Shown: positions 35,817-43,961 of the stretch, in pieces
Position numbering within the stretch: the stretch's first letter is position 1
Layout of the letters: every line of letters begins with the position of its first letter
From: Bradyrhizobium sp. AZCC 2262
Lineage (GTDB): Bacteria; Pseudomonadota; Alphaproteobacteria; Rhizobiales; Xanthobacteraceae
Direction of reading: 5' to 3'
Assembly: GCF_036924535.1 (NCBI RefSeq)
Contig: NZ_JAZHRT010000001.1
Span: 6,324,001 to 6,388,000, forward strand
DNA: 64,000 nt
The notes under the pieces: model-generated
Told to the model about the DNA's origin: nothing
What the model saw: only the letters and a program-made list of their open reading frames with translations
Database searches by the model: none
Made by a program: the position numbers and the translations under genes

Positions 35817-36596
35817 ATGAGCACCGAAGGAAAAATCCGCACCGAATCCCATGATCGCATTTTCAGGATCATCATCGACAACCCCGCCAAGAAGAACGCG
35901 TTCTCGCCGGCCATGATGGAGCAATTGTCGGACGCGCTGACCGAACTGCACAACAACGACAGCTATTGGGTCGGCGTCATCTGCGCCGAGGGCAAGGATT
36001 TCACCGCCGGCCTCGACATGCCGAAATTCTTCGGCCCCACCGCCGAGAAGCGAAACTTCAAGGGGGGCAACGTCGACGCATTCGGCCTGCAAAAGCGCTG
36101 CAAGAAGCCGATCGTCACCGCCGTGCAAGGCATCGTCTTCACCATCGGCATCGAATTGATGCTGGCGGGCGACATCGTCGTGGCCGCCGACGACAGCAGG
36201 TTCTGCCAGATGGAATCCAAGCGCGGCATTGCGCCGCTCGGGGGCGCGCATTTCCGCTTCCTGTCGCGCACCGGCTGGGGCAATGCGATGTATCATTTGT
36301 TCCTGTGCGATGAATTCACGGCAGCGCGCGCCCGCGAGATCGGGCTGGTTCAGGAGGTGGTGCCGGCGGGCCAGCAGGTCGAACGCGCGATGACGCTCGC
36401 CGCGATCATTGCGCAAAATGCGCCGCTCGGCATTCAGGTCACCAAGGAGGCCGCCCTGAAATATGTCGAACAGGGCGAGACGGCAGCCATCGCCTACATT
36501 CCGACCGTTCGCGAGCGGGTGCTGAACAGCGCCGACGCGCGCGAGGGCATTCAATCCTTCATCGAGCGGCGCGCCGCGGTGTTTCAGGGGCGGTGA
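35817..36596 (+). CDS. enoyl-CoA hydratase/isomerase family protein
   Basis: This 259-residue crotonase-fold protein has IDNPAKKNAFSPAMMEQL, oxyanion-loop elements EGKDFTAGLDMPKF and QGIVFTIGIELMLAGDIVVA, plus a catalytic-side ESKRGIAPLGGAHFR in place of the usual E-x-x-x-G-L-x-P. Family members hydrate or isomerise enoyl-CoA esters in fatty-acid or aromatic degradation. The start ATG follows AGAGGAAA. It is transcribed away from the TetR regulator and followed nine bases later by a truncated hydratase gene, so the locus looks like a partly eroded catabolic operon. Confidence 0.9.
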   Translation: MSTEGKIRTESHDRIFRIIIDNPAKKNAFSPAMMEQLSDALTELHNNDSYWVGVICAEGKDFTAGLDMPKFFGPTAEKRNFKGGNVDAFGLQKRCKKPIVTAVQGIVFTIGIELMLAGDIVVAADDSRFCQMESKRGIAPLGGAHFRFLSRTGWGNAMYHLFLCDEFTAARAREIGLVQEVVPAGQQVERAMTLAAIIAQNAPLGIQVTKEAALKYVEQGETAAIAYIPTVRERVLNSADAREGIQSFIERRAAVFQGR

Positions 36597-36603
36597 GACG
36601 AAC

Positions 36604-36858
36604 GTGAAATCAATCTCCGGAAAACAGGAAGAACTGGCGAACCTGCTCGTGCAGGCGCGGCGCAACGTCAGCCAATTCCCCCTGCCCGATGATCTCGTGC
36701 CGGCTACGGCCCTTGAAGCCTATGCCGTCAACCAGACCGTGGCGGAACGTCTCGGCTGGGAGCCGCTGGGCTGGAAGATCGCCGGCACAACGGACGCGGT
36801 GCGCGACAAGCTGCAACTGGACGGACCGATCTACGGCAGGACCTTTCGGCGACGATAG
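36604..36858 (+). pseudogene. truncated 2-keto-4-pentenoate hydratase-like gene (N-terminal third only)
   Basis: The 84-residue product matches the start of MhpD/2-keto-4-pentenoate hydratase proteins: helix pair, LPDDLVPATALEAYAVNQTV, then the conserved GWKIAGTTDAVRDKL and GPIYGRTF. Family members have about 260 residues, and the active-site and C-terminal parts are missing. The frame ends in TAG at 36856-36858 and the next 110 bases show no recognisable continuation. It follows the enoyl-CoA hydratase gene by only seven bases, so it was once cotranscribed. Confidence 0.8.
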
Positions 36859-36971
36859 AGATTATGATCGATCCCTAGCGGCCCCGGCGGCCAGCTGAAC
36901 TGAACCGAGACAGCGCGACGGCCGACCGCGAACGCGGACGGCAGCGTTACGGCCAATGGCTACTTCGATCC

Positions 36972-37862
36972 TTATCCCGTCAGGATCGGTTTCAGCGCAT
37001 CGCGTTGCTCGATGATGTAGTCGAAGAAAGCGGCAATGCGCGGCACGCGGCGGATGTCGGGATGCGTCAACAGCCGCCAGCTTCGCGTCAATTCCGGCAC
37101 CGGCCCGAGCACGCAGACCAGATCGGACTCCGCATCGCCGAGCGCGGTCGGCAGCGGCCCCAGCCCCGCGCCGGACTTCACCGCGGAGACGAGGCCAAGC
37201 ACGCTGTTGTTGCGCACCGGCATCCTGGCATCGGGTGCGACATCCTTCAGCCACTTCGCGGCGCGGTGATTGGCCAGCGTCTCGTCGAAGCCGACGAGAA
37301 GGTGCTGCGACAAGTCCTCGACGCGGTCGGGCTTGCCGTGACGGCCGACATAGTCGCGGCTGGCATAGACCGCCCAGAACGAGTCCGCGATCTTGCGGCC
37401 GATCAGCTCGTCGTCGGTGTCACCGGAGCGGAACGCTATGTCCACCTCCCCTTTCGACAGGTCGAGATAGCGGTCGCTGGTGATGAATTCGACGCGCAGA
37501 TGCGGATGGCGGGCATGAAACCGCTCGATCAGGCCCGACTGCGTCATGCGGATGACGATCGGCTCCGGACAGGTCACGCGGATCGCGCCCTTCATGTCCT
37601 GCTCGATGTCGGTTGCCCGCCGCTGGAAATCCCCGACCGCGGCCTCGATGCGTTCGGCGAACGGTAGCAGCGTGGTGCCGTATTCGGTAAGGCGATAGCC
37701 GCTCGCTTGCCGCGTCACCAGCGCCCGCCCGATCCTGCGTTCGAGCTCTTCGAGCCGGCGGTGCACTGTCGACTGGCTGGTGCCGAGCGCCTTGCCGGCG
37801 GCAATCGTGCTGCCGTGGCGCGCAACCGCGAGGAAATACTTTAAATCGTTCCAATCGAACAT
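36972..37862 (-). CDS. LysR-family transcriptional regulator
   Basis: This 296-residue regulator has a winged helix at about 1-60, MFDWNDLKYFLAVARHGSTIA and STVHRRLEELERRIG. An effector domain follows from about 88, with VTCPEPIVIRM, FITSDRYLDLSKGEVDIAFR and a C-terminal SAVKSGAGLGPLP. The start at 37862 begins the canonical first helix. Upstream codons belong to the divergent promoter. It is 119 bases from a divergent cupin-protein gene, the likely target. Its closest group is the LysR set with 'DWNDLKYFLAV', often local autogenous regulators. Confidence 0.9.
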   Translation of the reverse strand: MFDWNDLKYFLAVARHGSTIAAGKALGTSQSTVHRRLEELERRIGRALVTRQASGYRLTEYGTTLLPFAERIEAAVGDFQRRATDIEQDMKGAIRVTCPEPIVIRMTQSGLIERFHARHPHLRVEFITSDRYLDLSKGEVDIAFRSGDTDDELIGRKIADSFWAVYASRDYVGRHGKPDRVEDLSQHLLVGFDETLANHRAAKWLKDVAPDARMPVRNNSVLGLVSAVKSGAGLGPLPTALGDAESDLVCVLGPVPELTRSWRLLTHPDIRRVPRIAAFFDYIIEQRDALKPILTG

Positions 37863-37981
37863 GCGGCCATTATGCACTTTTGGAGCGGGTCCTCGCAATC
37901 TTGCGGCTCCCGCGGCGCGGCCGGCTTGCCTAGGTTTTTGCACCGAAATAGCGCGGTGATTGGCTAACAAAGGAGCGATAC

Positions 37982-38413
37982 ATGCGCAGCCATCTCGTCC
38001 CCGGCATCACCCTGCTCGTCAGCGTCGGCGCGAGCGATCCGGCATTGGCGCAACAACACGGCGCCGCAGCGCCTAATATCGCCAAGCCGAATATGGTGCT
38101 GCAGCAAGTCGTCGAGGGATTGCCCACAGATGAGAAGCAGACCGTGCGGGTCATGACCGCAACGTTCAAGCCAGGCGACAAGACCGTCTATCACACGCAT
38201 CGTTTTCCGGTCACGGTCTATGTGCTGGAAGGCGCCTTCACCCTCGAGCTCGACGGCCGCCCGCCGCTTACCGTCAAGGCTGGCGAAGCACTGGTCGAAC
38301 CGCCGAAAGTGCCGATGACCGGCTATAACCGCAGCGCCACCGAGCCGACCAAGGTCGTCATCTTCTATGTCAGCGCCAACGATACGCCATTTCTCGACAT
38401 GATGTCGCACTAG
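37982..38413 (+). CDS. secreted cupin-domain protein
   Basis: This 143-residue protein has a signal-like N-terminus (GITLLVSVGASDPALAQ, cut near residue 23). A single cupin barrel follows: TVYHTHRFPVTVYVLEGAFT, PPLTVKAGEALVEPP and a final strand in VVIFYVSAND. The HxH pair and a later Glu are placed for metal binding. The ligand or reaction is unknown. It is divergent from the LysR gene. Related small periplasmic cupins are often induced by organic compounds. Confidence 0.82.
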   Translation: MRSHLVPGITLLVSVGASDPALAQQHGAAAPNIAKPNMVLQQVVEGLPTDEKQTVRVMTATFKPGDKTVYHTHRFPVTVYVLEGAFTLELDGRPPLTVKAGEALVEPPKVPMTGYNRSATEPTKVVIFYVSANDTPFLDMMSH

Positions 38414-38537
38414 GAGAGAACTTCCGGACCGGCTCGCGCGGAATCGGCATCGACGCCGCGGGCCGTGATTTGCTTGCCCTTTCCGGCCGGTGTAACTTTG
38501 CTTCCGCTGCACCAGCGCGACCAACGGGAGCACATCC

Positions 38538-38939
38538 ATGCGCGTCGTCCTGCTTCTCGTATTTCTGTTCGGCCTCGCCGCACCCGCATTCGCCGACGAC
38601 GTCGCCGCTGCACAAAGCGTGATCCGCGCGCAGGAGCAGGCGTTCAGCCGCGACGATGCCGCGACGGCCTATTCCCATGCCGCGCCCGAGATCAGGCAGC
38701 TCTTCCCGCAGGCCGACATCTTCATGCAGATGGTCCAGCAGGGCTATCCGCCGGTCTATCGCCACAAGAGTTTTGAATTCGGTGAGGCGCGCACGGCCGG
38801 CGGCCAGATTGCCCAGCGCGTCCACATCGTCGACGACAATGGCGAAGCCTGGGAAGCGATGTATACGCTGGAGCAGCAGCCTGACGGCAACTTGAAGATC
38901 ACGGGCTGTTCACTGCTGAAGGCGGGACAGGCGGTATAA
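38538..38939 (+). CDS. DUF4864 secreted protein
   Basis: This 133-residue protein has a clear signal peptide (MRVVLLLVFLFGLAAPAFA). An NTF2-like domain follows with AAQSVIRAQEQAFSRDDAAT, SHAAPEIRQLFPQADIFMQM, and WEAMYTLEQQPDGNLKI. The 'Q-x-x-A-F-x-x-D-D' and 'YxLExxxDGxWkI'-like pattern is DUF4864. These are periplasmic or exported proteins of unknown role. It lies 124 bases after the cupin gene in the same direction, with a repeat (38942-39003) directly after its stop. Confidence 0.82.
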   Translation: MRVVLLLVFLFGLAAPAFADDVAAAQSVIRAQEQAFSRDDAATAYSHAAPEIRQLFPQADIFMQMVQQGYPPVYRHKSFEFGEARTAGGQIAQRVHIVDDNGEAWEAMYTLEQQPDGNLKITGCSLLKAGQAV

Positions 38940-38941
38940 CA

Positions 38942-39003
38942 TAGCGTTTTCGAGCGAAGTGGATTCCGGTTCGCGTGAAGAAAACGCGTCAAAAAAGATT
39001 CTA
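38942..39003. repeat. dispersed repeat, copy 2 (reverse orientation to 5861-5946)
   Basis: AGCGTTTTCGAGCGAAGTGG, CCGGTTCGCGTGAAGAAAAC and GCGTCAAAAAAGATTCTA match the reverse complement of the repeat at 5861-5946 block by block, without that copy's extra hairpin. The right end supplies the TAG stop of the minus-strand MFS gene. It lies between convergent genes. Confidence 0.7.
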
Positions 39004-40236
39004 CACCATCGCCAGCCGTTGCCGTGCGCGCATCAGCAGCAGCAGCATGATCGCAATGTTGAGCGCGTTCCACGCCAGGCCATTGGCAAAGGCGGCGCTG
39101 TAGGAACCTGTCGCGTCGAAGATCGCGCCTGAAACCCAGCCGCCGAACGACATGCCGAACACGGAAGCGAAGATCACGATGCCCACGCGTGTCGCGGCCT
39201 CAGAGGCCGGCATCGCCTCGCGCACGATGATGGCATAGCTCGGCACGATGCCGCCCTGGAACAGGCCGAACATCGCCGAGATGACGTAGAGCGAGGTCAG
39301 GCTGTCGAAGAACAGATAGAACAATAGCGCGGTGCCCTGCGCGACCGAGCCGATCAAGAGCGTGCGGATGCCGCCGATCCTGTCGGCGAGGAAGCCCGAG
39401 CCGATGCGGCTGATAATGCCAAAGCCGAGCATCAGCGACAGCATTTCGGCGCCGCGCGCCACGCCAAAACCGAGATCGCTGCAATAGGCCACGATATGAA
39501 CCTGCGGCATCGACATCGCCACGCAGCAGGAAATTGCCGCGAGCGACAGGATCACGGTCAGCGCATTGGTGGAAAGCCGCAGGTCGACGCGCGGCGGCGG
39601 CGCGTTCTGATGGTCACGCTGCGCCCCCGCCCCCATCAGCATCCGCAAGCCGATCAGCGCCAGCGTCATCGCCACCGCCGTGAAGATGCCGATCGCGATG
39701 TGGGTGGTGCGCCAGCCCATCGTCTCGATGCCGTGGTTGATCAGCGGCGGCCAGATCGCGCCGCCGATGTAATTGCCGCTGGCGGCGACGGCGACCGCGA
39801 GCCCGCGGTAGCGGTCGAACCAGTGCGAGGCCTCCGCCATCAGCGGTCCGAACGTGGCCGACGAGGACAGCCCGATCGCGAAATGCACCAGGATGAATTG
39901 CCAGATCGAGGATGACATCCCCGCGACGACATAACCCAGGCCCAAAATGCCGATGCCGAGCCCGATGGCGGTGACGATGCCGTAGCGGTCAGTGATCTTG
40001 CCGGTCAGCACCGCGCCGGAACCGAATCCGAGCATGATCATCGTGAACGCCAGCGAGGCGGTGCCGCGGCTCGCGGCGAACTCGGTCTGCACCACGGGAA
40101 GTGCCACCACCACCGACCACATGCCGACGCTGCCGAGCGAGCCGATCAGCACGGCGACGGCAAGCCGCAGCCATGCCCGGCGCGAGTCGGGAATGAACAG
40201 GTCGGAATCTCGGGGAAGTTCAGAAGAAATGACCAC
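39001..40236 (-). CDS. MFS transporter (oxalate/formate-antiporter-like)
   Basis: This 411-residue membrane protein has 12 hydrophobic segments and the MFS signatures GKITDRYG after helix 2 and ADRIGGIRTL in the second half. GLSSSATFGPLMAEASHWFDR matches the OFA/monocarboxylate subgroup. These carriers exchange small carboxylates across the inner membrane. I chose GTG 40236 (MVISSELPRDSD) because the conserved part begins soon after. In-frame ATGs at 40281 and 40299 would add residues and are not excluded. The C-terminus lies in a dispersed repeat. The substrate is unknown. Confidence 0.85.
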   Translation of the reverse strand: MVISSELPRDSDLFIPDSRRAWLRLAVAVLIGSLGSVGMWSVVVALPVVQTEFAASRGTASLAFTMIMLGFGSGAVLTGKITDRYGIVTAIGLGIGILGLGYVVAGMSSSIWQFILVHFAIGLSSSATFGPLMAEASHWFDRYRGLAVAVAASGNYIGGAIWPPLINHGIETMGWRTTHIAIGIFTAVAMTLALIGLRMLMGAGAQRDHQNAPPPRVDLRLSTNALTVILSLAAISCCVAMSMPQVHIVAYCSDLGFGVARGAEMLSLMLGFGIISRIGSGFLADRIGGIRTLLIGSVAQGTALLFYLFFDSLTSLYVISAMFGLFQGGIVPSYAIIVREAMPASEAATRVGIVIFASVFGMSFGGWVSGAIFDATGSYSAAFANGLAWNALNIAIMLLLLMRARQRLAMV

Positions 40237-40327
40237 GGCGCATGGAACTTCGTAGGCAAATCGCCCAAGGTCAAGCCACATTGCCGCGATATTGGGCATG
40301 CAGTTGTGGTGGGACAACATCCTTCAT

Positions 40328-40393
40328 AGGATGGATGAGCCAACGGGTCCGGCCTTCGGCCGGCTCGATGATAAACTCCGCGAAATCCATCAA
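40328..40393. repeat. GGATGGAT...ATCCATC repeat with central hairpin
   Basis: AGGATGGATGAGCC and GAAATCCATC enclose GGTCCGGCCTTCGGCCGGCT, in which CCGGCC-TT-CGGCCGG is self-complementary. It appears to be a distant form of the GATGGGTTTC family at 13866 and 14713. It lies at the 5' side of the MFS gene, so an influence on that transcript is possible. Confidence 0.55.
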
Positions 40394-40487
40394 TAGGCTG
40401 CCAGCGCTCCCGCCCCAGGCGCGCTGTGTACACTAGTGAACTGACTTCCCGTTCGATGGGGGCCTAGGCTCAATCATCACCGCGTCC

Positions 40488-40742
40488 ATGGCAGCCATCG
40501 GTGACGAGAACGCCAGCCGTGCTGCCTTGTGGAGTAGCGCCGTGCAGCAACGACGCCGTGTAATACAAACCTCGCCACTGGATCAACGCTTGGCCGATCA
40601 CGCGCAGCGCCTGCGCAAAGAGGCGAGAGGCACCCCGCCCGGCATTGCGCGCGAACAGCTTCTCCGCAGAGCGCGACAGGCCGAAGCGGCTGCCGACATG
40701 GAGCAATGGCTCGCGTCTCCCGGTCTGCGAAAGCCGAACTGA
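40488..40742 (+). CDS. conserved hypothetical small protein
   Basis: This 84-residue basic helical protein contains LDQRLADHAQRLRKEARGTP, GIAREQLLRRARQAEAAADM and a C-terminal WLASPGL. I recall similar short proteins ('RLREEA...PPG..RE.LLRKARQAETAAHM..WL.SPGL') annotated as hypothetical in Bradyrhizobium, which is why I keep it. The N-terminal 25 residues vary and the start is uncertain. No domain or function is known, and it is alone between the MFS and GNAT genes. Confidence 0.6.
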   Translation: MAAIGDENASRAALWSSAVQQRRRVIQTSPLDQRLADHAQRLRKEARGTPPGIAREQLLRRARQAEAAADMEQWLASPGLRKPN

Positions 40743-41002
40743 GAACTTCTCGCGGTAGCGCCAGGCATCAATTTGGCGACCGCCGCTTCATCGGGCTGCG
40801 ACCCGCAGCAAAAGTGCTTGCTGGGGCGGACCTTCCGGTTGCAATCCCGGCGTTCCCAGCGCAAACGCGGTCACCAGCAGCAGGGTGCTCGCGCAGATGA
40901 TCTGAAGACAGAAGCGATCCATCGGCGTTAACAAGCGAGTGCGCTCCCCGTTCCCTGGGAACTGGATGGTTGGGGCGAGTGTTCCCGGTCGATCCCGGCA
41001 AC

Positions 41003-41845
41003 CTACCCCAGCTCAAAGCTGGTGACGCCAAACACCCGCCCCAGCCGCAGCAGCGGGGTAGCGCCGGTATACATGCGGGCCGTCTCGAACACCGGCGCGA
41101 GCCCAAAATCCTGTGCGAGCGCGATCGCCTCACGGTTGACGCCGGGCACATCCAGAAAAATCTCGCCGCCGCCGACCTTGGCGAGCAACGCTGACAGCAC
41201 CGTTTCGGCGGTGGCGCGGTCGTCGGCCACCAGCGGACCGATCTTGAAACCCTTCAGGCATGGACGGATCACGCCCCAGCCGGCGGGCCTGCCATCGCGC
41301 ACGACCGCGCAACCGGCATGTCCGGGTGCGCCGATCCACGCCCGCAAAAACGCCGGCCGCGGCGCCGGAAACACGGTTGCGTCGTCCGCCTCGATCGCTG
41401 CCATCGCGACATCGGACAGTGCCATGACGTCAGCCCGAGGCGCAGCGGGCGCGGCAACCGTGCCGCCGTAGCGGACATTGGCGTAAGCGAGCTGAAAGCC
41501 GGATTTTCGGTAATTGTCCTGCTGCGCCACCACGCCATCCAGTCCGATCACGCGCGAACCAGCATGGGCGGTCGCCGCATTCCAGATGCGCAAGCCGTAA
41601 CCTCTGCCGCGCAGATCCGCGCGCACGATGTAAAAGCCGAGAAAGGAAAAGCGCGCGTCGTAATTGACGCAGGAGATCGTCGCGGCCGGCGCGCCGTCAA
41701 GCTCGGCGATGAAAAAGCCTTCCGGATCGACGGAAGCGAAGCACGCGTCATCGGCGAGGCCCGGATTCCACCCCTCGCCCGCGGCCCACTCCACGGCCAA
41801 TGAAATTTCGTCTGGCCGCATCGGCCGTATTGTGAAGGTGTTCAT
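41003..41845 (-). CDS. GNAT-family acetyltransferase (YitH-like, two-domain)
   Basis: This 280-residue protein has an N-terminal GNAT domain. FTIRPMRPDEISLAVEWAA opens it, and RADLRGRGYGLRIWNAA at about 83-99 is the acetyl-CoA pyrophosphate loop (R/Q-x-x-G-x-G/A). A C-terminal half (about 140-280) contains VAMAAIEADDATVFPAPRPA and FLDVPGVNREAIAL, matching the Acetyltransf_18/YitH layout. Such proteins probably acetylate small amines. The target is unknown. ATG 41845 starts the conserved strand. It is a single gene with repeats on its upstream side. Confidence 0.85.
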   Translation of the reverse strand: MNTFTIRPMRPDEISLAVEWAAGEGWNPGLADDACFASVDPEGFFIAELDGAPAATISCVNYDARFSFLGFYIVRADLRGRGYGLRIWNAATAHAGSRVIGLDGVVAQQDNYRKSGFQLAYANVRYGGTVAAPAAPRADVMALSDVAMAAIEADDATVFPAPRPAFLRAWIGAPGHAGCAVVRDGRPAGWGVIRPCLKGFKIGPLVADDRATAETVLSALLAKVGGGEIFLDVPGVNREAIALAQDFGLAPVFETARMYTGATPLLRLGRVFGVTSFELG

Positions 41846-41875
41846 GGGGACGGTCCTCGAATATGTGTCTCCAGC

Positions 41876-41986
41876 CGTCATTGCCTGCGACAAACGCGAA
41901 GCGTTTGCGCAAGGGAGCGAAGCGACGAAGCAACCCATCGATCCTCGCGCGCGGAAAGATGGATTGCTTCGCGGAGCCTGTCATCA
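41876..41986. repeat. dispersed inverted repeat of the CGTCATTGCGAGCG type, copy 2 (degenerate)
   Basis: CGTCATTGCCTGCGACAAAC, GGAGCGAAGCGACGAAGCAA, CCCATCGATC and GGATTGCTTCGCGGAGC follow the order of the copy at 26467-26550 but with insertions. It lies in the 316-base gap 41846-42161 upstream of the GNAT gene. No gene is seen in that gap. Confidence 0.65.
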
Positions 41987-42161
41987 CTGTGCGAGCGCAA
42001 TTGCGCAATGCTTGGGCCCTCAACTCACAATGCGGATGCAGCTGTGCGCAGTCCAGAAATGGCACACTTCTTCGCGCAGAATATCCTTGTGCTGTGCGGT
42101 TTGTTTAGCGAAAATTAATCATGCTGTGGCTGGCGGGGCTGCGTAGTTGGAGGTTTCACAC

Positions 42162-42602
42162 ATGTACCGATCATCGCTGACACTGGCGTTCGTTGTCCTG
42201 TCCTCGACGGCCGGCGCGGCCAGCGACCTGTCGTCCGTCTACGTGGCGCCCGGCGGAATCTACGCGCCTTCCGCTGATGTCTATGTTCGTCCCGGACCGA
42301 GCTATCGGCAACCGCCTTACGCGGAACCTGGTTACGGATATCGGCAGCCCTCTTATGCGCCGGGCCCCGCTTACCGCGCGCCGGCAGCGGTCTATGGCGA
42401 CTACGAACCGCCCTACGCCGCGCGGCCGGTCTACGTCGACCGCGCGCCCGCGTATCCCGAGCGTTACTACGCCCGGGAGCGCTACTCCGCGCAGGAGTAC
42501 GACTATGAATATGCGCCGAGGCCGCCGCTGCCCGTGCCCTATCGCACGCGGGCGCGGGCACGATGCGACGACGGCTATGGCGGGTGGTCCTACTGCGATT
42601 GA
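42162..42602 (+). CDS. secreted Pro/Tyr-rich hypothetical protein
   Basis: This 146-residue protein has a signal peptide (MYRSSLTLAFVVLSSTAGAA). A low-complexity body of repeated Pro-Tyr motifs (YRQPPYAEPGYGYRQPSY, PPYAARPVY) follows, then a short C-terminal RCDDGYGGWSYCD with two Cys. ATG 42162 has GGAGGT seven bases upstream. Similar tyrosine/proline-rich exported proteins occur in many rhizobia and may sit in the periplasm or cell wall. No function is known. Confidence 0.7.
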   Translation: MYRSSLTLAFVVLSSTAGAASDLSSVYVAPGGIYAPSADVYVRPGPSYRQPPYAEPGYGYRQPSYAPGPAYRAPAAVYGDYEPPYAARPVYVDRAPAYPERYYARERYSAQEYDYEYAPRPPLPVPYRTRARARCDDGYGGWSYCD

Positions 42603-42680
42603 AGCTGCCGGCGTGGCGCGGGTTTGCTGCCGCAAATGGCGGTAGTGAGCCCGTCGCCTCTCCGCGCACGCGTTAGAATA

Positions 42681-43961
42681 CTACCATTCCTTGAATGTCG
42701 GCTCGGCGCATCCGCCGCAAACCCAGGGGAAGGTCCAGTCGGCGGTAAGTCTTGCGCTCTCGGGAATATATCTGCTCCAGACCGAGGCCTTGATCGGGTT
42801 GATCGATCGCCAGACTACATCAAAGGTGCCCGCGGGATTGAGCCTGCCGATCATGGCCGGCTTGGAAAGGTGGTGATTGGTGTTCATCATCACCTCGAAA
42901 CCACTCGGCGCCTTCACTCTCTGACCGTACATGGCTTGCCGTACCGCGTTTACATCGGTCGTGCCGGCCTGGGTCACCGCCTGGGCCCACATCCTGAAGC
43001 CGATAAAGGTGGCTTCCATCGGGTCATTTGTCGTCTTGTCCCGTTGCTCGGTGAAGTCCGCCCACATTTTCACGAACGTATCGTTTTCCGGTGAGCTGAC
43101 GGATTGGAAATAATTCCAGGCCGCCAGATGGCCGGCCAGACCGCTCACGCCTATGTCGCGCATTTCGCGTTCGCCGACCGAGAGCGCCATCACGGGAAGG
43201 GTGTCGGCGTTCACCTGTTGGGCTCTGAGTTCTCTGTAGAAATGCGTGTTCGCGTCTCCGTTGATGGTTGAGATCACCGCGGTCCGTTTTCCCTCCGAAC
43301 CGAAAGCCTTGATCCTTGCAACGATCTCGCGCCAGTCGGAATGCCCGAATGGCGTGTAGATCGTCATGATATTCTCGGCCGCCACGCCTTCGTTGGCGAG
43401 ATAGGCGCTCAGGATCCGGTTGGTGGTCCGCGGATATACATAATCGGTGCCAAGCAAAACCCAGCGGCGAATCTCGCCACCTTCCTTGCTCATCAGATAG
43501 CGAACGGCCGGAATGGCCTGCTGATTTGGCGCAGCACCGGTGTAGAAGACATTGCGCGAGCTTTCCTCGCCTTCGTATTGAACGGGATAGAAAAGCAGAC
43601 CGTTGAACCGCTCGAAGACAGGAACAACTGCCTTTCGGGAGCTGGAGGTCCAGCACCCGAATACTACCTCGACCTTTTCCTTTGCGAGCAGTTCATATGC
43701 CTTGTCCGTAAAGGCGCCCCACTCCGACGCCGGGTCGACGATGACAGGCTCGAGTTTCCTGCCGAGCAACCCGCCCTTCCTGTTCTGGTCGGCGATCAGC
43801 ATCAGAACCGTATCCTTGAGCACGGACTCGCTGATGGCCATGGTGCCCGACTGGGAGTGCAGAATGCCGACCCTGATGGGTTCCTCGGCGGCATGCGCCG
43901 CCGATGCATGGAGAACGAGCAGCGCCGGGAGGAGCCTGCGCAAGGTCCAGGCCAGGTTCAT
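42681..43961 (-). CDS. UrtA-like (urea/amide) ABC substrate-binding protein, orphan
   Basis: This 426-residue periplasmic protein has a signal peptide MNLAWTLRRLLPALLVLHAS. A type-1 binding fold of the UrtA/FmdD group follows, with IRVGILHSQSGTMAISESVL, VVFGCWTSSSRKAVVPVFE, LLFYPVQYEGEESSRNVFY and VLLGTDYVYPRTTNRIL. UrtA proteins bind urea or short amides for the UrtBCDE transporter. No permease or ATPase genes of that system are near. Instead, its start overlaps the stop of a membrane adenylate cyclase gene by four bases. This suggests it reports a ligand to the cyclase rather than feeding transport. ATG 43961 begins the signal peptide. Confidence 0.88.
   Translation of the reverse strand: MNLAWTLRRLLPALLVLHASAAHAAEEPIRVGILHSQSGTMAISESVLKDTVLMLIADQNRKGGLLGRKLEPVIVDPASEWGAFTDKAYELLAKEKVEVVFGCWTSSSRKAVVPVFERFNGLLFYPVQYEGEESSRNVFYTGAAPNQQAIPAVRYLMSKEGGEIRRWVLLGTDYVYPRTTNRILSAYLANEGVAAENIMTIYTPFGHSDWREIVARIKAFGSEGKRTAVISTINGDANTHFYRELRAQQVNADTLPVMALSVGEREMRDIGVSGLAGHLAAWNYFQSVSSPENDTFVKMWADFTEQRDKTTNDPMEATFIGFRMWAQAVTQAGTTDVNAVRQAMYGQRVKAPSGFEVMMNTNHHLSKPAMIGRLNPAGTFDVVWRSINPIKASVWSRYIPESARLTADWTFPWVCGGCAEPTFKEW

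Noticed and set aside
41003..41845. N-terminal extension of the GNAT protein to 41938
   Set aside because: The added residues lie in a dispersed repeat and the conserved strand begins at ATG 41845.
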